Of a DNA stretch of 9,847 nucleotides, positions 1 to 7,252 are shown in pieces. Made by a program: the position numbers and the translations under genes. Source of the stretch: Flavobacteriales bacterium. GTDB taxonomy: Bacteria; Bacteroidota; Bacteroidia; Flavobacteriales_D; Sanyastnellaceae. Each line of letters begins with the position of its first letter. The stretch's first letter is position 1. The notes beneath the pieces were generated by a model. The model saw only the letters and a list, made by a program, of their open reading frames with translations, was not told where the DNA came from and made no database searches. The stretch is from assembly GCA_028825055.1 (NCBI GenBank), contig JAPKAW010000061.1:1-9847 (forward strand), read 5' to 3'.

Positions 1-3000
1 GGACCGTTGACAAACGACGGTTCTGCAGAAGTGGATGAAGCGACGTGCGAAACGTATGACAACTTCTTCATCTCCACGCGTTCCGACGCAGAGCGCCATC
101 GCCAGTATTTCGATTGCCAAGCGGATCCGGAATGCGATATGGAAGAGGAGTTTCCTGACGGGTATGCCATTCCTTCGTATTTCTACGATTATCCTGCACA
201 CGGTAACACAGCATTGAATCAAGATTTCTATCTCTCTCCGTTCTTGGATTATGATGGAAATGGATTCTACGACCCTTCGTCTGGAGACTACCCTTGGTAT
301 GATTTCTTGCAAGAAATCGACTGTAAGGAACGCCGTCGAACGGACCAGGTTCCGTTGTTCGGTGACCGCAATTTCTACTGGATCTTCAATGACAAAGGAA
401 ACGTTCACTCGGAGTCACAGGGTGAGCCTATTGGCATGGAAGTGCGGGCGCAAGCCTTTGCGTTCTCGACCAATGACGAGGTCAATAACATGACCTTTTA
501 TAACTACGTACTGATCAACCAAGGCACACAAACACTCTCGAAAACGTACTTCGGAGTATGGGTCGATGCTGACGTCGGTACTGCGACAGACGATTACGTC
601 GGGTGTGATGTTCAACGTGGCTTGGGCTATGCATACAACGGTGATGCGGATGATGAGCCTTCTTCCTCATCTCAGGGATACGGAACGAACCCACCGGCTG
701 TTGGTTTGGACTTCTTTGAGGGGCCTTACCAAGATGAAGATTCCATTGACAATCCCTTGACCAATGTCTTCACAGATGCCATCGATTCGTTGGGTATTCC
801 TTACGAAGGTATCGGCATTGGCTATGGTGACGGTGTTGCCGACAACGAGCGATTCGGAATGCGTCGTTTTGTGTATTACAACAACTCAGGCAACCCAATC
901 AATGGAGAACCGAGCACACCGTTGCACTATTACAATTACATGAACGGCATCTGGAAGAATGGACAAAAAATGGCCTACGGTGGAGACGGTGTCTCTGCTG
1001 CGACAGGTGCAAATTTGGACATTCCTGCAGATTACTTCTTCCCAGGCGATACCGATCCATTCTCTTGGGGAACTGGCGGCATCGATGTTGAGCCTTGGAC
1101 GGAAATCACCTCGGGCAACCCCCCTGCTGACCGTCGATTCATCCAAGCTGCAGGACCCTTTACGTTAGAGCCTGGAGATTACAATAACATTACTGTCGGG
1201 GTAGTTTGGGCGCGTGCATCTGCCGGAGACCCTTCTGAGTCCGTTAAGTTGATGCAGATCGCCGACGACAAAGCTCAAGCATTATTTGACAATTGCTTCG
1301 AGATTGTCTCAGGACCAGATGCTCCAGATGTGACCATCCAAGAGTTGGAGAATCAGCTCATATTGTACATGACCAACGACAATCCGCTTTCGAATAACTA
1401 CCGTGAGGATTACTTGCAATTGGATCCAGGAATTCCAAAGTTTGATGTCGAAGGTGTCCCTTACGATACGTTGACGCGTTCGTACGACTTTGAAGGCTAT
1501 GTGGTCTATCAAGTCAAAAACTCTGAAGTCAGTCCAGCTGATTTGGGCGATATCAACCTCGCTCGTTTGATTGCGCAATGTGACGTCCAAAATGAGGTCG
1601 ATCTCGTAATCAACTACGTCCAAGACAACGAAATGGATTTACCTGTTCCTACGCTCATGTCAAATGGAGCGAATGAAGGCATTTTCCACAGCATGAGTGT
1701 CACGACAGATGCCTTTGCACAAGGTGACAATCGGATGGTCAACCATAAGACTTACTACTTCATGGTCTTGGCATACGGATACAACAACTACGAAGAATAC
1801 AATTCCGTGCTTGGAACAGGACAAGACGTTCAGTTTAAAGCTTCTCGGAAAGCCGCGGTTGGATCCTTGCGATCGTATTCAGGTGTACCGCACAGTCCCA
1901 ACCCAGAGTCGGGTGGAACAGTTCAGCTTGCTGCATATGGTTCCGGCGTTGCGATGACACGCCACGAAGGCAAGGGCAATGGCCAGACCAACTTGGATAT
2001 TACGGCTGCTTCGGAGCAAGACATCCTTGACAACAACATCGCTTCAACGGTCATGTACACAGCGGGCCACGGCCCGGTGGAAGTTCGGGTTGTGGATCCA
2101 TTGCGGGTTCCTTCTGCAGACTTTGAATTGCGGGTTGCCGGCGATGATGCTGACCTTGAAGATGCGGTGGATGCGTATTGGACGCTGACCAATTTGACCA
2201 TGCTCGACGATAGCGATCCGGACAACGACTACAAAGCCGTTCACGAATCCTCTTCGTCCATTGCTTTGCTCAACGAAGAATTGCTTTTGGATTGGGGGCT
2301 TTCCGTCACCGTTCACCAGTATGCGTATCCTGAAGATGGTAAATTCACCGAGCCGGTGCATGCATCCATCACGTTTGACGACCCGTCGAGGCCTTGGTTG
2401 TTGGGTATCTCGGATAGGGAAGGCTTCAGTGAATTGAACTGGATCCGTGCTGGAAATCAAGAGGGCGCAGACGATGTGCCTTCGGAAGTCATCTTCAATG
2501 ATTTGAAGACGGGCAACCCTCTTGACGAGGATGAAGTCTACGAAGGCATCCTCGGGGGCACTTGGTCACCGTATTGCTTGGTGAGCTTCACAGGAAGTGT
2601 CGAGCTTCCAACGGGTGAGGTAGTGAGCATTCCTGCCATCGCCCCAACCATTGACGGACTTGAAGGCGATCTGAGTCCGTTCTCGGGCATCAGCGGCTTG
2701 AACAACGTCGACGTGGTCATGACCAACGACAAAGACAAGTGGACGCGTTGTCCGGTCTTGGAGATGCAGGCTGTTCCGGAACTCGCCCAATCAACGGACG
2801 GTTCGGATGCGGACAAGCTCAGCTTGCGCCGTCACCCATCGGTGGACAAGAACGGTCGCTACAACGGACAGAGTGGCTACAACAGTGGAGAGGCTAACCC
2901 CAACGGTTCTCAACCGATGGGCATGGGCTGGTTCCCAGGGTATGCTATCGATGTCTCAACGGGTGAACGCCTCAACATGGCCTTTGGTGAGGACTCATGG

Positions 3001-3810
3001 CTTTCAGCAGACAACGGCAACGATATGTTGTGGAATCCTTCTCCGAACATCAACGCCGGTGGCGGTGGTGGTTTTGGCGGCGGTTTCGGTGCGACCTATG
3101 CCGGTGGACAACACTGGATCTATGTCTTTAAGAACTCGCAATACGAGGAGGGATCCGAGAACCGCATGCCGGCTTACGACAGCGGCAACTACCTCCACGA
3201 AAACTTGGAGGCCAACGCTTCCACTACGACCGTTCGTCGGGTCTTCCGTGCGTGTACGTGGGTGGGGTCTTCTTTATTGAATGAGGACTTCTCCATGTTG
3301 TCGCCTGAGGATGGACTCATCCCCAACGATGTGCGCATCCGATTGCGTGTGGCCAAGGCGTACGAGAAGTACAGCCCAACCAATTTGGACATCGACAACT
3401 ACGCCGGTGCGACCAACTTCTGGAACCCGCTCTACACGTTCTCTACGGCCAATGTGGCTACGGACTTGGGCAATGCAACGGCTCTGAGCGATGCACTCGA
3501 CCAAATCAACGTGGTACCGAATCCGTATTACGCTTTCAGCGCCTACGAATCCAGTAAGCTGGACAACCGCATCAAAATCACCAACCTGCCGGAGGTATGC
3601 ACCATTAGCATCTTCAACCTGCAGGGTGTTATGGTTCGCCAATTCTCAAAAGCAGATCCTTTGACTTCTTTGGACTGGGATTTGAAAAACGAGCAAAACG
3701 TTCCCATCGCTGGGGGCATCTACATCATTCACGTCGACGTTCCGGGAATCGGAAATCGAACCCTCAAGTGGTTCGGGATCATGCGGCCGACTGACTTGGA
3801 TAATTTCTGA
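1..3810 (+). CDS. Large secreted surface protein with T9SS-like C-terminal module (5' partial)
   Basis: The reading frame is open from the first base to the TGA at 3808-3810 (at least 1269 residues) and has no convincing start, so the true N-terminus and any signal peptide lie upstream. The protein is acidic and rich in Asn, Gly and Tyr, as exported Bacteroidota proteins often are. Residues about 1-450 carry aromatic/Asp-rich blocks such as FGDRNFYWIFNDKGN, DYVGCDVQRGLGYAYNG and DFFEGPYQD. These resemble a family of long uncharacterised Bacteroidota proteins that I recall but cannot verify here. Around 450-620 there is a fibronectin-III-like stretch (SYDFEGYVVYQV). A glycine-rich patch lies near 1018-1030. 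The last 100 residues, from NVVPNPYYAF (about 1170), look like a type A sorting or FlgD-Ig-like beta domain with ISIFNLQGVMVRQF and GGIYIIHVDVPG, ending in MRPTDLDNF. The gene is followed 18 bases later by a PorV/PorQ-like gene. I infer export to the cell surface; the molecular function is unknown. Confidence 0.85.
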   Translation, partial: GPLTNDGSAEVDEATCETYDNFFISTRSDAERHRQYFDCQADPECDMEEEFPDGYAIPSYFYDYPAHGNTALNQDFYLSPFLDYDGNGFYDPSSGDYPWYDFLQEIDCKERRRTDQVPLFGDRNFYWIFNDKGNVHSESQGEPIGMEVRAQAFAFSTNDEVNNMTFYNYVLINQGTQTLSKTYFGVWVDADVGTATDDYVGCDVQRGLGYAYNGDADDEPSSSSQGYGTNPPAVGLDFFEGPYQDEDSIDNPLTNVFTDAIDSLGIPYEGIGIGYGDGVADNERFGMRRFVYYNNSGNPINGEPSTPLHYYNYMNGIWKNGQKMAYGGDGVSAATGANLDIPADYFFPGDTDPFSWGTGGIDVEPWTEITSGNPPADRRFIQAAGPFTLEPGDYNNITVGVVWARASAGDPSESVKLMQIADDKAQALFDNCFEIVSGPDAPDVTIQELENQLILYMTNDNPLSNNYREDYLQLDPGIPKFDVEGVPYDTLTRSYDFEGYVVYQVKNSEVSPADLGDINLARLIAQCDVQNEVDLVINYVQDNEMDLPVPTLMSNGANEGIFHSMSVTTDAFAQGDNRMVNHKTYYFMVLAYGYNNYEEYNSVLGTGQDVQFKASRKAAVGSLRSYSGVPHSPNPESGGTVQLAAYGSGVAMTRHEGKGNGQTNLDITAASEQDILDNNIASTVMYTAGHGPVEVRVVDPLRVPSADFELRVAGDDADLEDAVDAYWTLTNLTMLDDSDPDNDYKAVHESSSSIALLNEELLLDWGLSVTVHQYAYPEDGKFTEPVHASITFDDPSRPWLLGISDREGFSELNWIRAGNQEGADDVPSEVIFNDLKTGNPLDEDEVYEGILGGTWSPYCLVSFTGSVELPTGEVVSIPAIAPTIDGLEGDLSPFSGISGLNNVDVVMTNDKDKWTRCPVLEMQAVPELAQSTDGSDADKLSLRRHPSVDKNGRYNGQSGYNSGEANPNGSQPMGMGWFPGYAIDVSTGERLNMAFGEDSWLSADNGNDMLWNPSPNINAGGGGGFGGGFGATYAGGQHWIYVFKNSQYEEGSENRMPAYDSGNYLHENLEANASTTTVRRVFRACTWVGSSLLNEDFSMLSPEDGLIPNDVRIRLRVAKAYEKYSPTNLDIDNYAGATNFWNPLYTFSTANVATDLGNATALSDALDQINVVPNPYYAFSAYESSKLDNRIKITNLPEVCTISIFNLQGVMVRQFSKADPLTSLDWDLKNEQNVPIAGGIYIIHVDVPGIGNRTLKWFGIMRPTDLDNF
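3055..3095 (+). repeat. Glycine-codon-rich low-complexity patch inside the surface protein gene
   Basis: A run of GGT/GGC glycine codons encodes AGGGGGFGGGFGA. It stays in frame and probably forms a flexible loop or linker upstream of the C-terminal module. It is simple-sequence DNA, so it could vary in length between strains, which is inference. Confidence 0.5.
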
Positions 3811-3828
3811 TTTGACCTTGAAATCGCC

Positions 3829-4884
3829 ATGAAGAAGATCAATACCTTCCTCCTCTCAACCGCTGCTTTAGCAGTGTGTTTTGCGCTCCCAATTGCTTCG
3901 CAAGCAGGGAATCCTGACCGTGCCGGTTCCGCCGGTGCAGGCCAATTGCTTGTGAATCCTTGGGCACAATCCAACGGCCTTGCTGGAACCAACATGGCCA
4001 CAGCATTCGGATTGGAATCCATTTTCCTCAACACTGCTGGCTTAGCATTCATTCAGAAAAGTGAACTTGCATTTGCCAATACCCAGTACCTCTCCGGGTC
4101 AGGGATCAGCGTAAACTCGATCGGGTTTGCAACCACGACCAGCAACGGAAGTGTATTGGCACTTACGGTGATGTCCATGGGATTTGGGGACATTCCCATT
4201 ACGACCGAAAACTTACCTGAAGGTGGCATTGGCTCCTTCTCCCCTTCGTTTTCTAACATCGGAATTTCTTTTGCAAAAGCATTTTCGAATTCAATCTACG
4301 GAGGAGTTACCATGCGCATCATCGGTGAGTCCATTTCGAATGTACGCGCCTCTGGAGTCTGCTTCGATGCCGGAATACGCTACATATCTGCCTCGGATGA
4401 ACGCTTGAAATTCGGAATTTCTCTGCGCAATGTCGGCGCTCCGATGCGCTATTCTGGTGACGGTTTGACCGTTTCCGCAACGCCCCAAGGAAGTCCTACT
4501 ACCTTAACCATGTTGCAACGGTCAGAACGCTACGAATTGCCTTCTTTGGTTAACATCGGCTTTGGATACGATATCCAAAGCTCTGAGTTCTTCAGCACGA
4601 CTCTCACCGGACAATTCGTTTCCAATTCCTTCACCAAGGATCAATTTGGAGGAGGTATGGAAGTTTCAATCCGTGAGACCCTCGTAATTCGTTTGGGATA
4701 TATGTGGGAGCCTGGTCTTGGTACAGAACAGGATAACACCACTGCATTCACCGGACCAGCGGCTGGATTTACCCTCAACATTCCATCCAATTCAGATGGC
4801 GGTGTAATCGGAATTGATTACGGTTACCGCACTACGAATCCATTCAACGGAAATCACAGCATCGGTATTCACATCTCTATCTGA
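3829..4884 (+). CDS. PorV/PorQ family outer-membrane beta-barrel protein
   Basis: This 351-residue protein starts at ATG 3829 with a clear signal peptide (Lys-Lys start, hydrophobic core at residues 7-22, likely cleavage after ASQA at 26). The mature N-terminus reads AGSAGAGQLLVNPWAQSNGL, followed by LNTAGLAF (residues 67-74). This matches the 'AG..A..FL.....R..G.G.A........NPAGLA' pattern of the PorV/PorQ (UPF0164-like) family. The rest alternates short beta-strands with Gly/Asn turns. It ends in IDYGYRTTNPFNGNHSIGIH, a typical C-terminal barrel strand with the HSIG motif. PorV itself is the type IX secretion shuttle protein that receives substrates from the translocon. Many paralogues sit beside one particular large secreted protein, as here, and their individual roles are unknown. 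It is probably co-transcribed with the upstream gene. I call the family, not PorV itself. Confidence 0.85.
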   Translation: MKKINTFLLSTAALAVCFALPIASQAGNPDRAGSAGAGQLLVNPWAQSNGLAGTNMATAFGLESIFLNTAGLAFIQKSELAFANTQYLSGSGISVNSIGFATTTSNGSVLALTVMSMGFGDIPITTENLPEGGIGSFSPSFSNIGISFAKAFSNSIYGGVTMRIIGESISNVRASGVCFDAGIRYISASDERLKFGISLRNVGAPMRYSGDGLTVSATPQGSPTTLTMLQRSERYELPSLVNIGFGYDIQSSEFFSTTLTGQFVSNSFTKDQFGGGMEVSIRETLVIRLGYMWEPGLGTEQDNTTAFTGPAAGFTLNIPSNSDGGVIGIDYGYRTTNPFNGNHSIGIHISI

Positions 4885-4939
4885 GGTCGAATAGGCAGTT
4901 TCAAAACTGCAACCCGCTGATTCAGATTACATTGTTACT

Positions 4940-4947
4940 TACCTTTG
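4940..4947 (+). promoter_or_regulatory. Candidate Bacteroidota -7 promoter box (TAnnTTTG)
   Basis: TACCTTTG matches the Bacteroidota -7 consensus TAnnTTTG exactly and is followed by TACG, as in many such promoters. I see no convincing TTG at the -33 position. Transcription would begin around 4952-4955, giving greA a leader of about 85 bases that starts with the hairpin annotated next. The eight-base match is seen directly; its activity is inference. Confidence 0.5.
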
Positions 4948-4951
4948 TACG

Positions 4952-4988
4952 ATAGAGAAAGCCCGATCCTCGGGTTTTCTCTATTTTT
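4952..4988 (+). terminator. Intrinsic terminator-like hairpin (or 5' leader hairpin of greA)
   Basis: The arms 4952-4966 and 4970-4984 pair over 15 positions with one G-T wobble: AGAGAAAGCCCGA against TCGGGTTTTCTCT, plus two flanking A-T pairs. The loop is TCC. The right arm runs into TTTTT (4984-4988), so the structure has the form of a plus-strand rho-independent terminator, 67 bases after the PorV/PorQ-like stop. No matching T-run exists in the other direction. A promoter-like box lies just upstream, so it could instead be the first element of the greA transcript. Confidence 0.7.
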
Positions 4989-5037
4989 AGTCCACCTATA
5001 TAGACCAAGGTAGGACCCTAAAAGAATTTTACGCGTC

Positions 5038-5514
5038 ATGTCAAACATCTCATACTTCACGCCCGAAGGGTTGCAAAATTTGAAGGACGAAGTGCGCCAG
5101 TTGGAGGCCGTTGAACGCCCTCGCATTTCAGTTCAAATAGGCGAAGCTCGCGACAAAGGAGACCTCAGTGAAAATGCTGAGTATGATGCTGCCAAGGAAG
5201 CGCAAGGCATGCTAGAGGCTAAGATTTCGAAGTTGCGAAATACCCTCGCCTTTGCACGCTTAGTCGATGACTCCCAAATTGACAATTCAAAGGTGTACAT
5301 CTTGAGTACCGTTCGGATAAAGAACATGAAAAACAACATGGAGGTGTCTTACACCTTGGTTGCTGAAAATGAAGCAAGCCTAGCGGCAAAGAAGATTTCA
5401 GTGGATTCTCCCATTGGAAAAGGACTCCTTGGTAAAGCCGTTGGCGATGTCGCCGAAGTCACCGTTCCCGCTGGTGTCATTCCATTTGAAATTATTGAAA
5501 TTAGCCGCGGATAA
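5038..5514 (+). CDS. greA: Transcription elongation factor GreA
   Basis: The 158-residue protein has the usual length for GreA. GreA binds the RNA polymerase secondary channel and stimulates cleavage of backtracked RNA so that stalled elongation complexes can resume. Residues 1-76 form the antiparallel coiled coil, starting SYFTPEGLQNLKDEV. The tip segment EARDKGDLSENAEYDAA holds the acidic residues D42 and E45, which in GreA reach the polymerase active site, so it should be catalytically competent. Residues 80-158 are the FKBP-like C-terminal domain, with ISVDSPIGKGLLGKAVGD at 120-137. ATG 5038 gives the normal N-terminus. No strong Shine-Dalgarno is visible upstream, which is common in Bacteroidota. 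The stop overlaps the start of the following HIT gene by one base. Confidence 0.96.
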   Translation: MSNISYFTPEGLQNLKDEVRQLEAVERPRISVQIGEARDKGDLSENAEYDAAKEAQGMLEAKISKLRNTLAFARLVDDSQIDNSKVYILSTVRIKNMKNNMEVSYTLVAENEASLAAKKISVDSPIGKGLLGKAVGDVAEVTVPAGVIPFEIIEISRG

Positions 5515-5903
5515 TGGCTTCGCTATTCTCCAAAATTGCGGCCGGTGAAATCCCGTGTCACCGGATTGCAGAAAACGATGACTTTCTCGCATTTTTAGAT
5601 ATCATGCCATTGGCGGAAGGCCACGTGCTCGTTATTCCAAAAATGGAAGTCGATTATTTCTTTGATCTGGACAATCAAACGCTTTCATCCATTAACACGT
5701 TTGCTCGAGATGTCGCCAAACAAATCGAACGAGCCATCCCGTGCAAGCGCGTGGGAGTTGCCATCATTGGATTGGAGGTTCCACACGCACACGTCCACCT
5801 CATTCCGCTTCAAACGGTGTCTGACATCAACTTTGAACGGCCGAAACTGAGTTTTACTCCCGAGGAATTGGCTGCTACTGCAGCAAAGATTCGAATGGCC
5901 TAA
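5514..5903 (+). CDS. HIT (histidine triad) family nucleotide-binding hydrolase
   Basis: The 129-residue protein begins with SLFSKIAAGEIPCHRIAEND, the typical HIT N-terminus. It continues with FLDIMPLAEGHVLVIPK (27-43) and the catalytic triad HAHVHLIPL (H91, H93, H95). This is the Hint-like branch of the family, which hydrolyses nucleoside phosphoramidates, acyl-adenylates or related AMP conjugates in the cytoplasm as a homodimer. The true substrate cannot be told from sequence. Its ATG shares one base with the greA TAA (TAATG), which implies translational coupling with greA. The length is normal and nothing is missing. The gene ends 24 bases from the convergent stop of the beta-propeller gene. 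Confidence 0.94.
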   Translation: MASLFSKIAAGEIPCHRIAENDDFLAFLDIMPLAEGHVLVIPKMEVDYFFDLDNQTLSSINTFARDVAKQIERAIPCKRVGVAIIGLEVPHAHVHLIPLQTVSDINFERPKLSFTPEELAATAAKIRMA

Positions 5904-5927
5904 GCCAGTCGCTTGTCGTTCTACTTT

Positions 5928-7250
5928 CTATTCGAACCCGTCCATCAACGCGGTCCAAATACTCAAGATCCCTTTATCATTTCGAGTCCAGATTGGACGA
6001 ACCCGTCCATCATATGCCGAAATGTTATTGTAATCTCCAAAGAACATTTTTTCCTGCGGCCGGAACGATTTTTCACTGACCAGCAGATTTCGCCAGGTAT
6101 CTCCCCCATCATACGATGAAGCGACATACACCTCGGTATTCCAAGAAGGCTTGATTGCGGGATCAGGATATTTAGCTGCTGCCTTCCGACGGTCATAGAA
6201 AACAATGTGAACATATCCGGTGATATCGTCCACATCCATCCACGTGAAAAATTGCTGCGCTCCAGCAGGATCGTCGTTAACACGAATGGGAGCAGTCCAA
6301 GACGTTCCGCCATCGTCACTGTACACTAGCCAAACATCTTGATCATCCGGACCGTTGCGGTTATCCGTCCAATTGACATAGACACGACCCGAATGTGGGC
6401 CGTTGCTTCGGTCCACTCGAGTCACGGGCATGCCATTGGCTCGATTGAATCCTCTTACCACACAATCCCATCCACCGGAAATTTGAGCAACACGCAGATC
6501 CTTCTTCAACCATGTAACACCCCCATCCAAGCTCCGGTCCATCCAGATAGTATCAGCATGTGCCCAAGCCACATATATCGTTCCATCCGCAGCGATATCA
6601 GGCACAGCTCCTTCGACCGTCCAATCTCCATCCAAACAATCGCCTGCCAAATTGTTCACGCGCACCGGCTCCGTCCACACAGTGGCCTTACGATTGGAGG
6701 TGCTGCAAAGGATGATGGAACTATCGCTGGCAAGTCGGCTATCGTATTTATCAAATTGTGTCCAACAAGAAACCAGCGACCGACCGTTAACACTCACCGC
6801 AGCCCATTCCTTATCCTGATCCTTCTGGGCGTTGAGCCCCATGCCTGCCCCCTTGTTCCAGCGCTTTCCTTTGCCCTTACCTCGCTGGATCACAATCCGA
6901 TCGAGTAACGCCTCGCTTGACCACGCTTGCCCATCCGGGTTTGATAAATGGAGGTAATAGAAATCACCCTTGGGAGAGGCTACAACACACGGATCACCGA
7001 AAACACCAAAACGAGAAGTCAAGGTTTCTGTCTTCCAAGTCCAGCCGCCATCGGTGGAGCGGTGCACGTTATCCAGCACCGAACCTGCTACCATGATGTC
7101 CGGGTTGGCCGGACTAATCGCAATCGAGGGCTCACAGGGTTGATAGGCGTCTGCCTCACCACTGTAAATCATCACATTATCTGGAGCGCGTTGTGCATGC
7201 ATTGCCGCAAAACCCGCCACTAAAAAAACAAGCATTAAGAACTCTCTCAT
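5928..7250 (-). CDS. Secreted Asp-box (BNR/sialidase-fold) beta-propeller protein
   Basis: The 440-residue protein has an N-terminal signal peptide (MREFLMLVFLVAGFAAMHAQ, probable cleavage after residue 18-20), so it is exported. Four Asp-box motifs of the form S-x-D-G-G-x-[TS]-W are visible: STDGGWTW (65-72), SLDGGVTW (240-247), SDDGGTSW (311-318) and SYDGGDTW (379-386). They mark a six-bladed sialidase-type propeller. I do not see the FRIP/RIP arginine motif or a clear arginine triad, so sialidase activity should not be assumed; many Asp-box proteins are non-enzymatic or have other substrates. There is a Lys/Gly-rich insert at about 123-135 (RGKGKGKRWNKG). It ends WTALMDGFE, without a type IX sorting domain, so it is probably periplasmic or otherwise released. 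ATG 7250 lies two bases after the hemB stop, so it is the last gene of the operon. Confidence 0.85.
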   Translation of the reverse strand: MREFLMLVFLVAGFAAMHAQRAPDNVMIYSGEADAYQPCEPSIAISPANPDIMVAGSVLDNVHRSTDGGWTWKTETLTSRFGVFGDPCVVASPKGDFYYLHLSNPDGQAWSSEALLDRIVIQRGKGKGKRWNKGAGMGLNAQKDQDKEWAAVSVNGRSLVSCWTQFDKYDSRLASDSSIILCSTSNRKATVWTEPVRVNNLAGDCLDGDWTVEGAVPDIAADGTIYVAWAHADTIWMDRSLDGGVTWLKKDLRVAQISGGWDCVVRGFNRANGMPVTRVDRSNGPHSGRVYVNWTDNRNGPDDQDVWLVYSDDGGTSWTAPIRVNDDPAGAQQFFTWMDVDDITGYVHIVFYDRRKAAAKYPDPAIKPSWNTEVYVASSYDGGDTWRNLLVSEKSFRPQEKMFFGDYNNISAYDGRVRPIWTRNDKGILSIWTALMDGFE

Positions 7251-7252
7251 GG

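Noticed and set aside
2044..2460. Minus-strand 138-codon open frame inside the large surface protein gene
   Set aside because: It is a shadow of the long plus-strand frame; its composition (Arg/Val/Ile rich) is that of an antisense reading and there is no start context.
4990..5020. Possible operator around CTATATAG and ACCAAGGTAGGACC before greA
   Set aside because: The palindrome is only eight bases and the outer arms do not pair well; too weak to call a binding site.
6339..6908. Plus-strand 189-codon open frame opposite the propeller gene
   Set aside because: It is antisense to a well-supported coding region with Asp boxes and has low-complexity Ser/Ile/His/Pro composition without domain features.
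7242..7250. The propeller and hupE genes both begin ATGAGAGAG (Met-Arg-Glu)
   Set aside because: Only nine bases are shared, the proteins diverge immediately afterwards, and there is no flanking repeat, so coincidence is sufficient.
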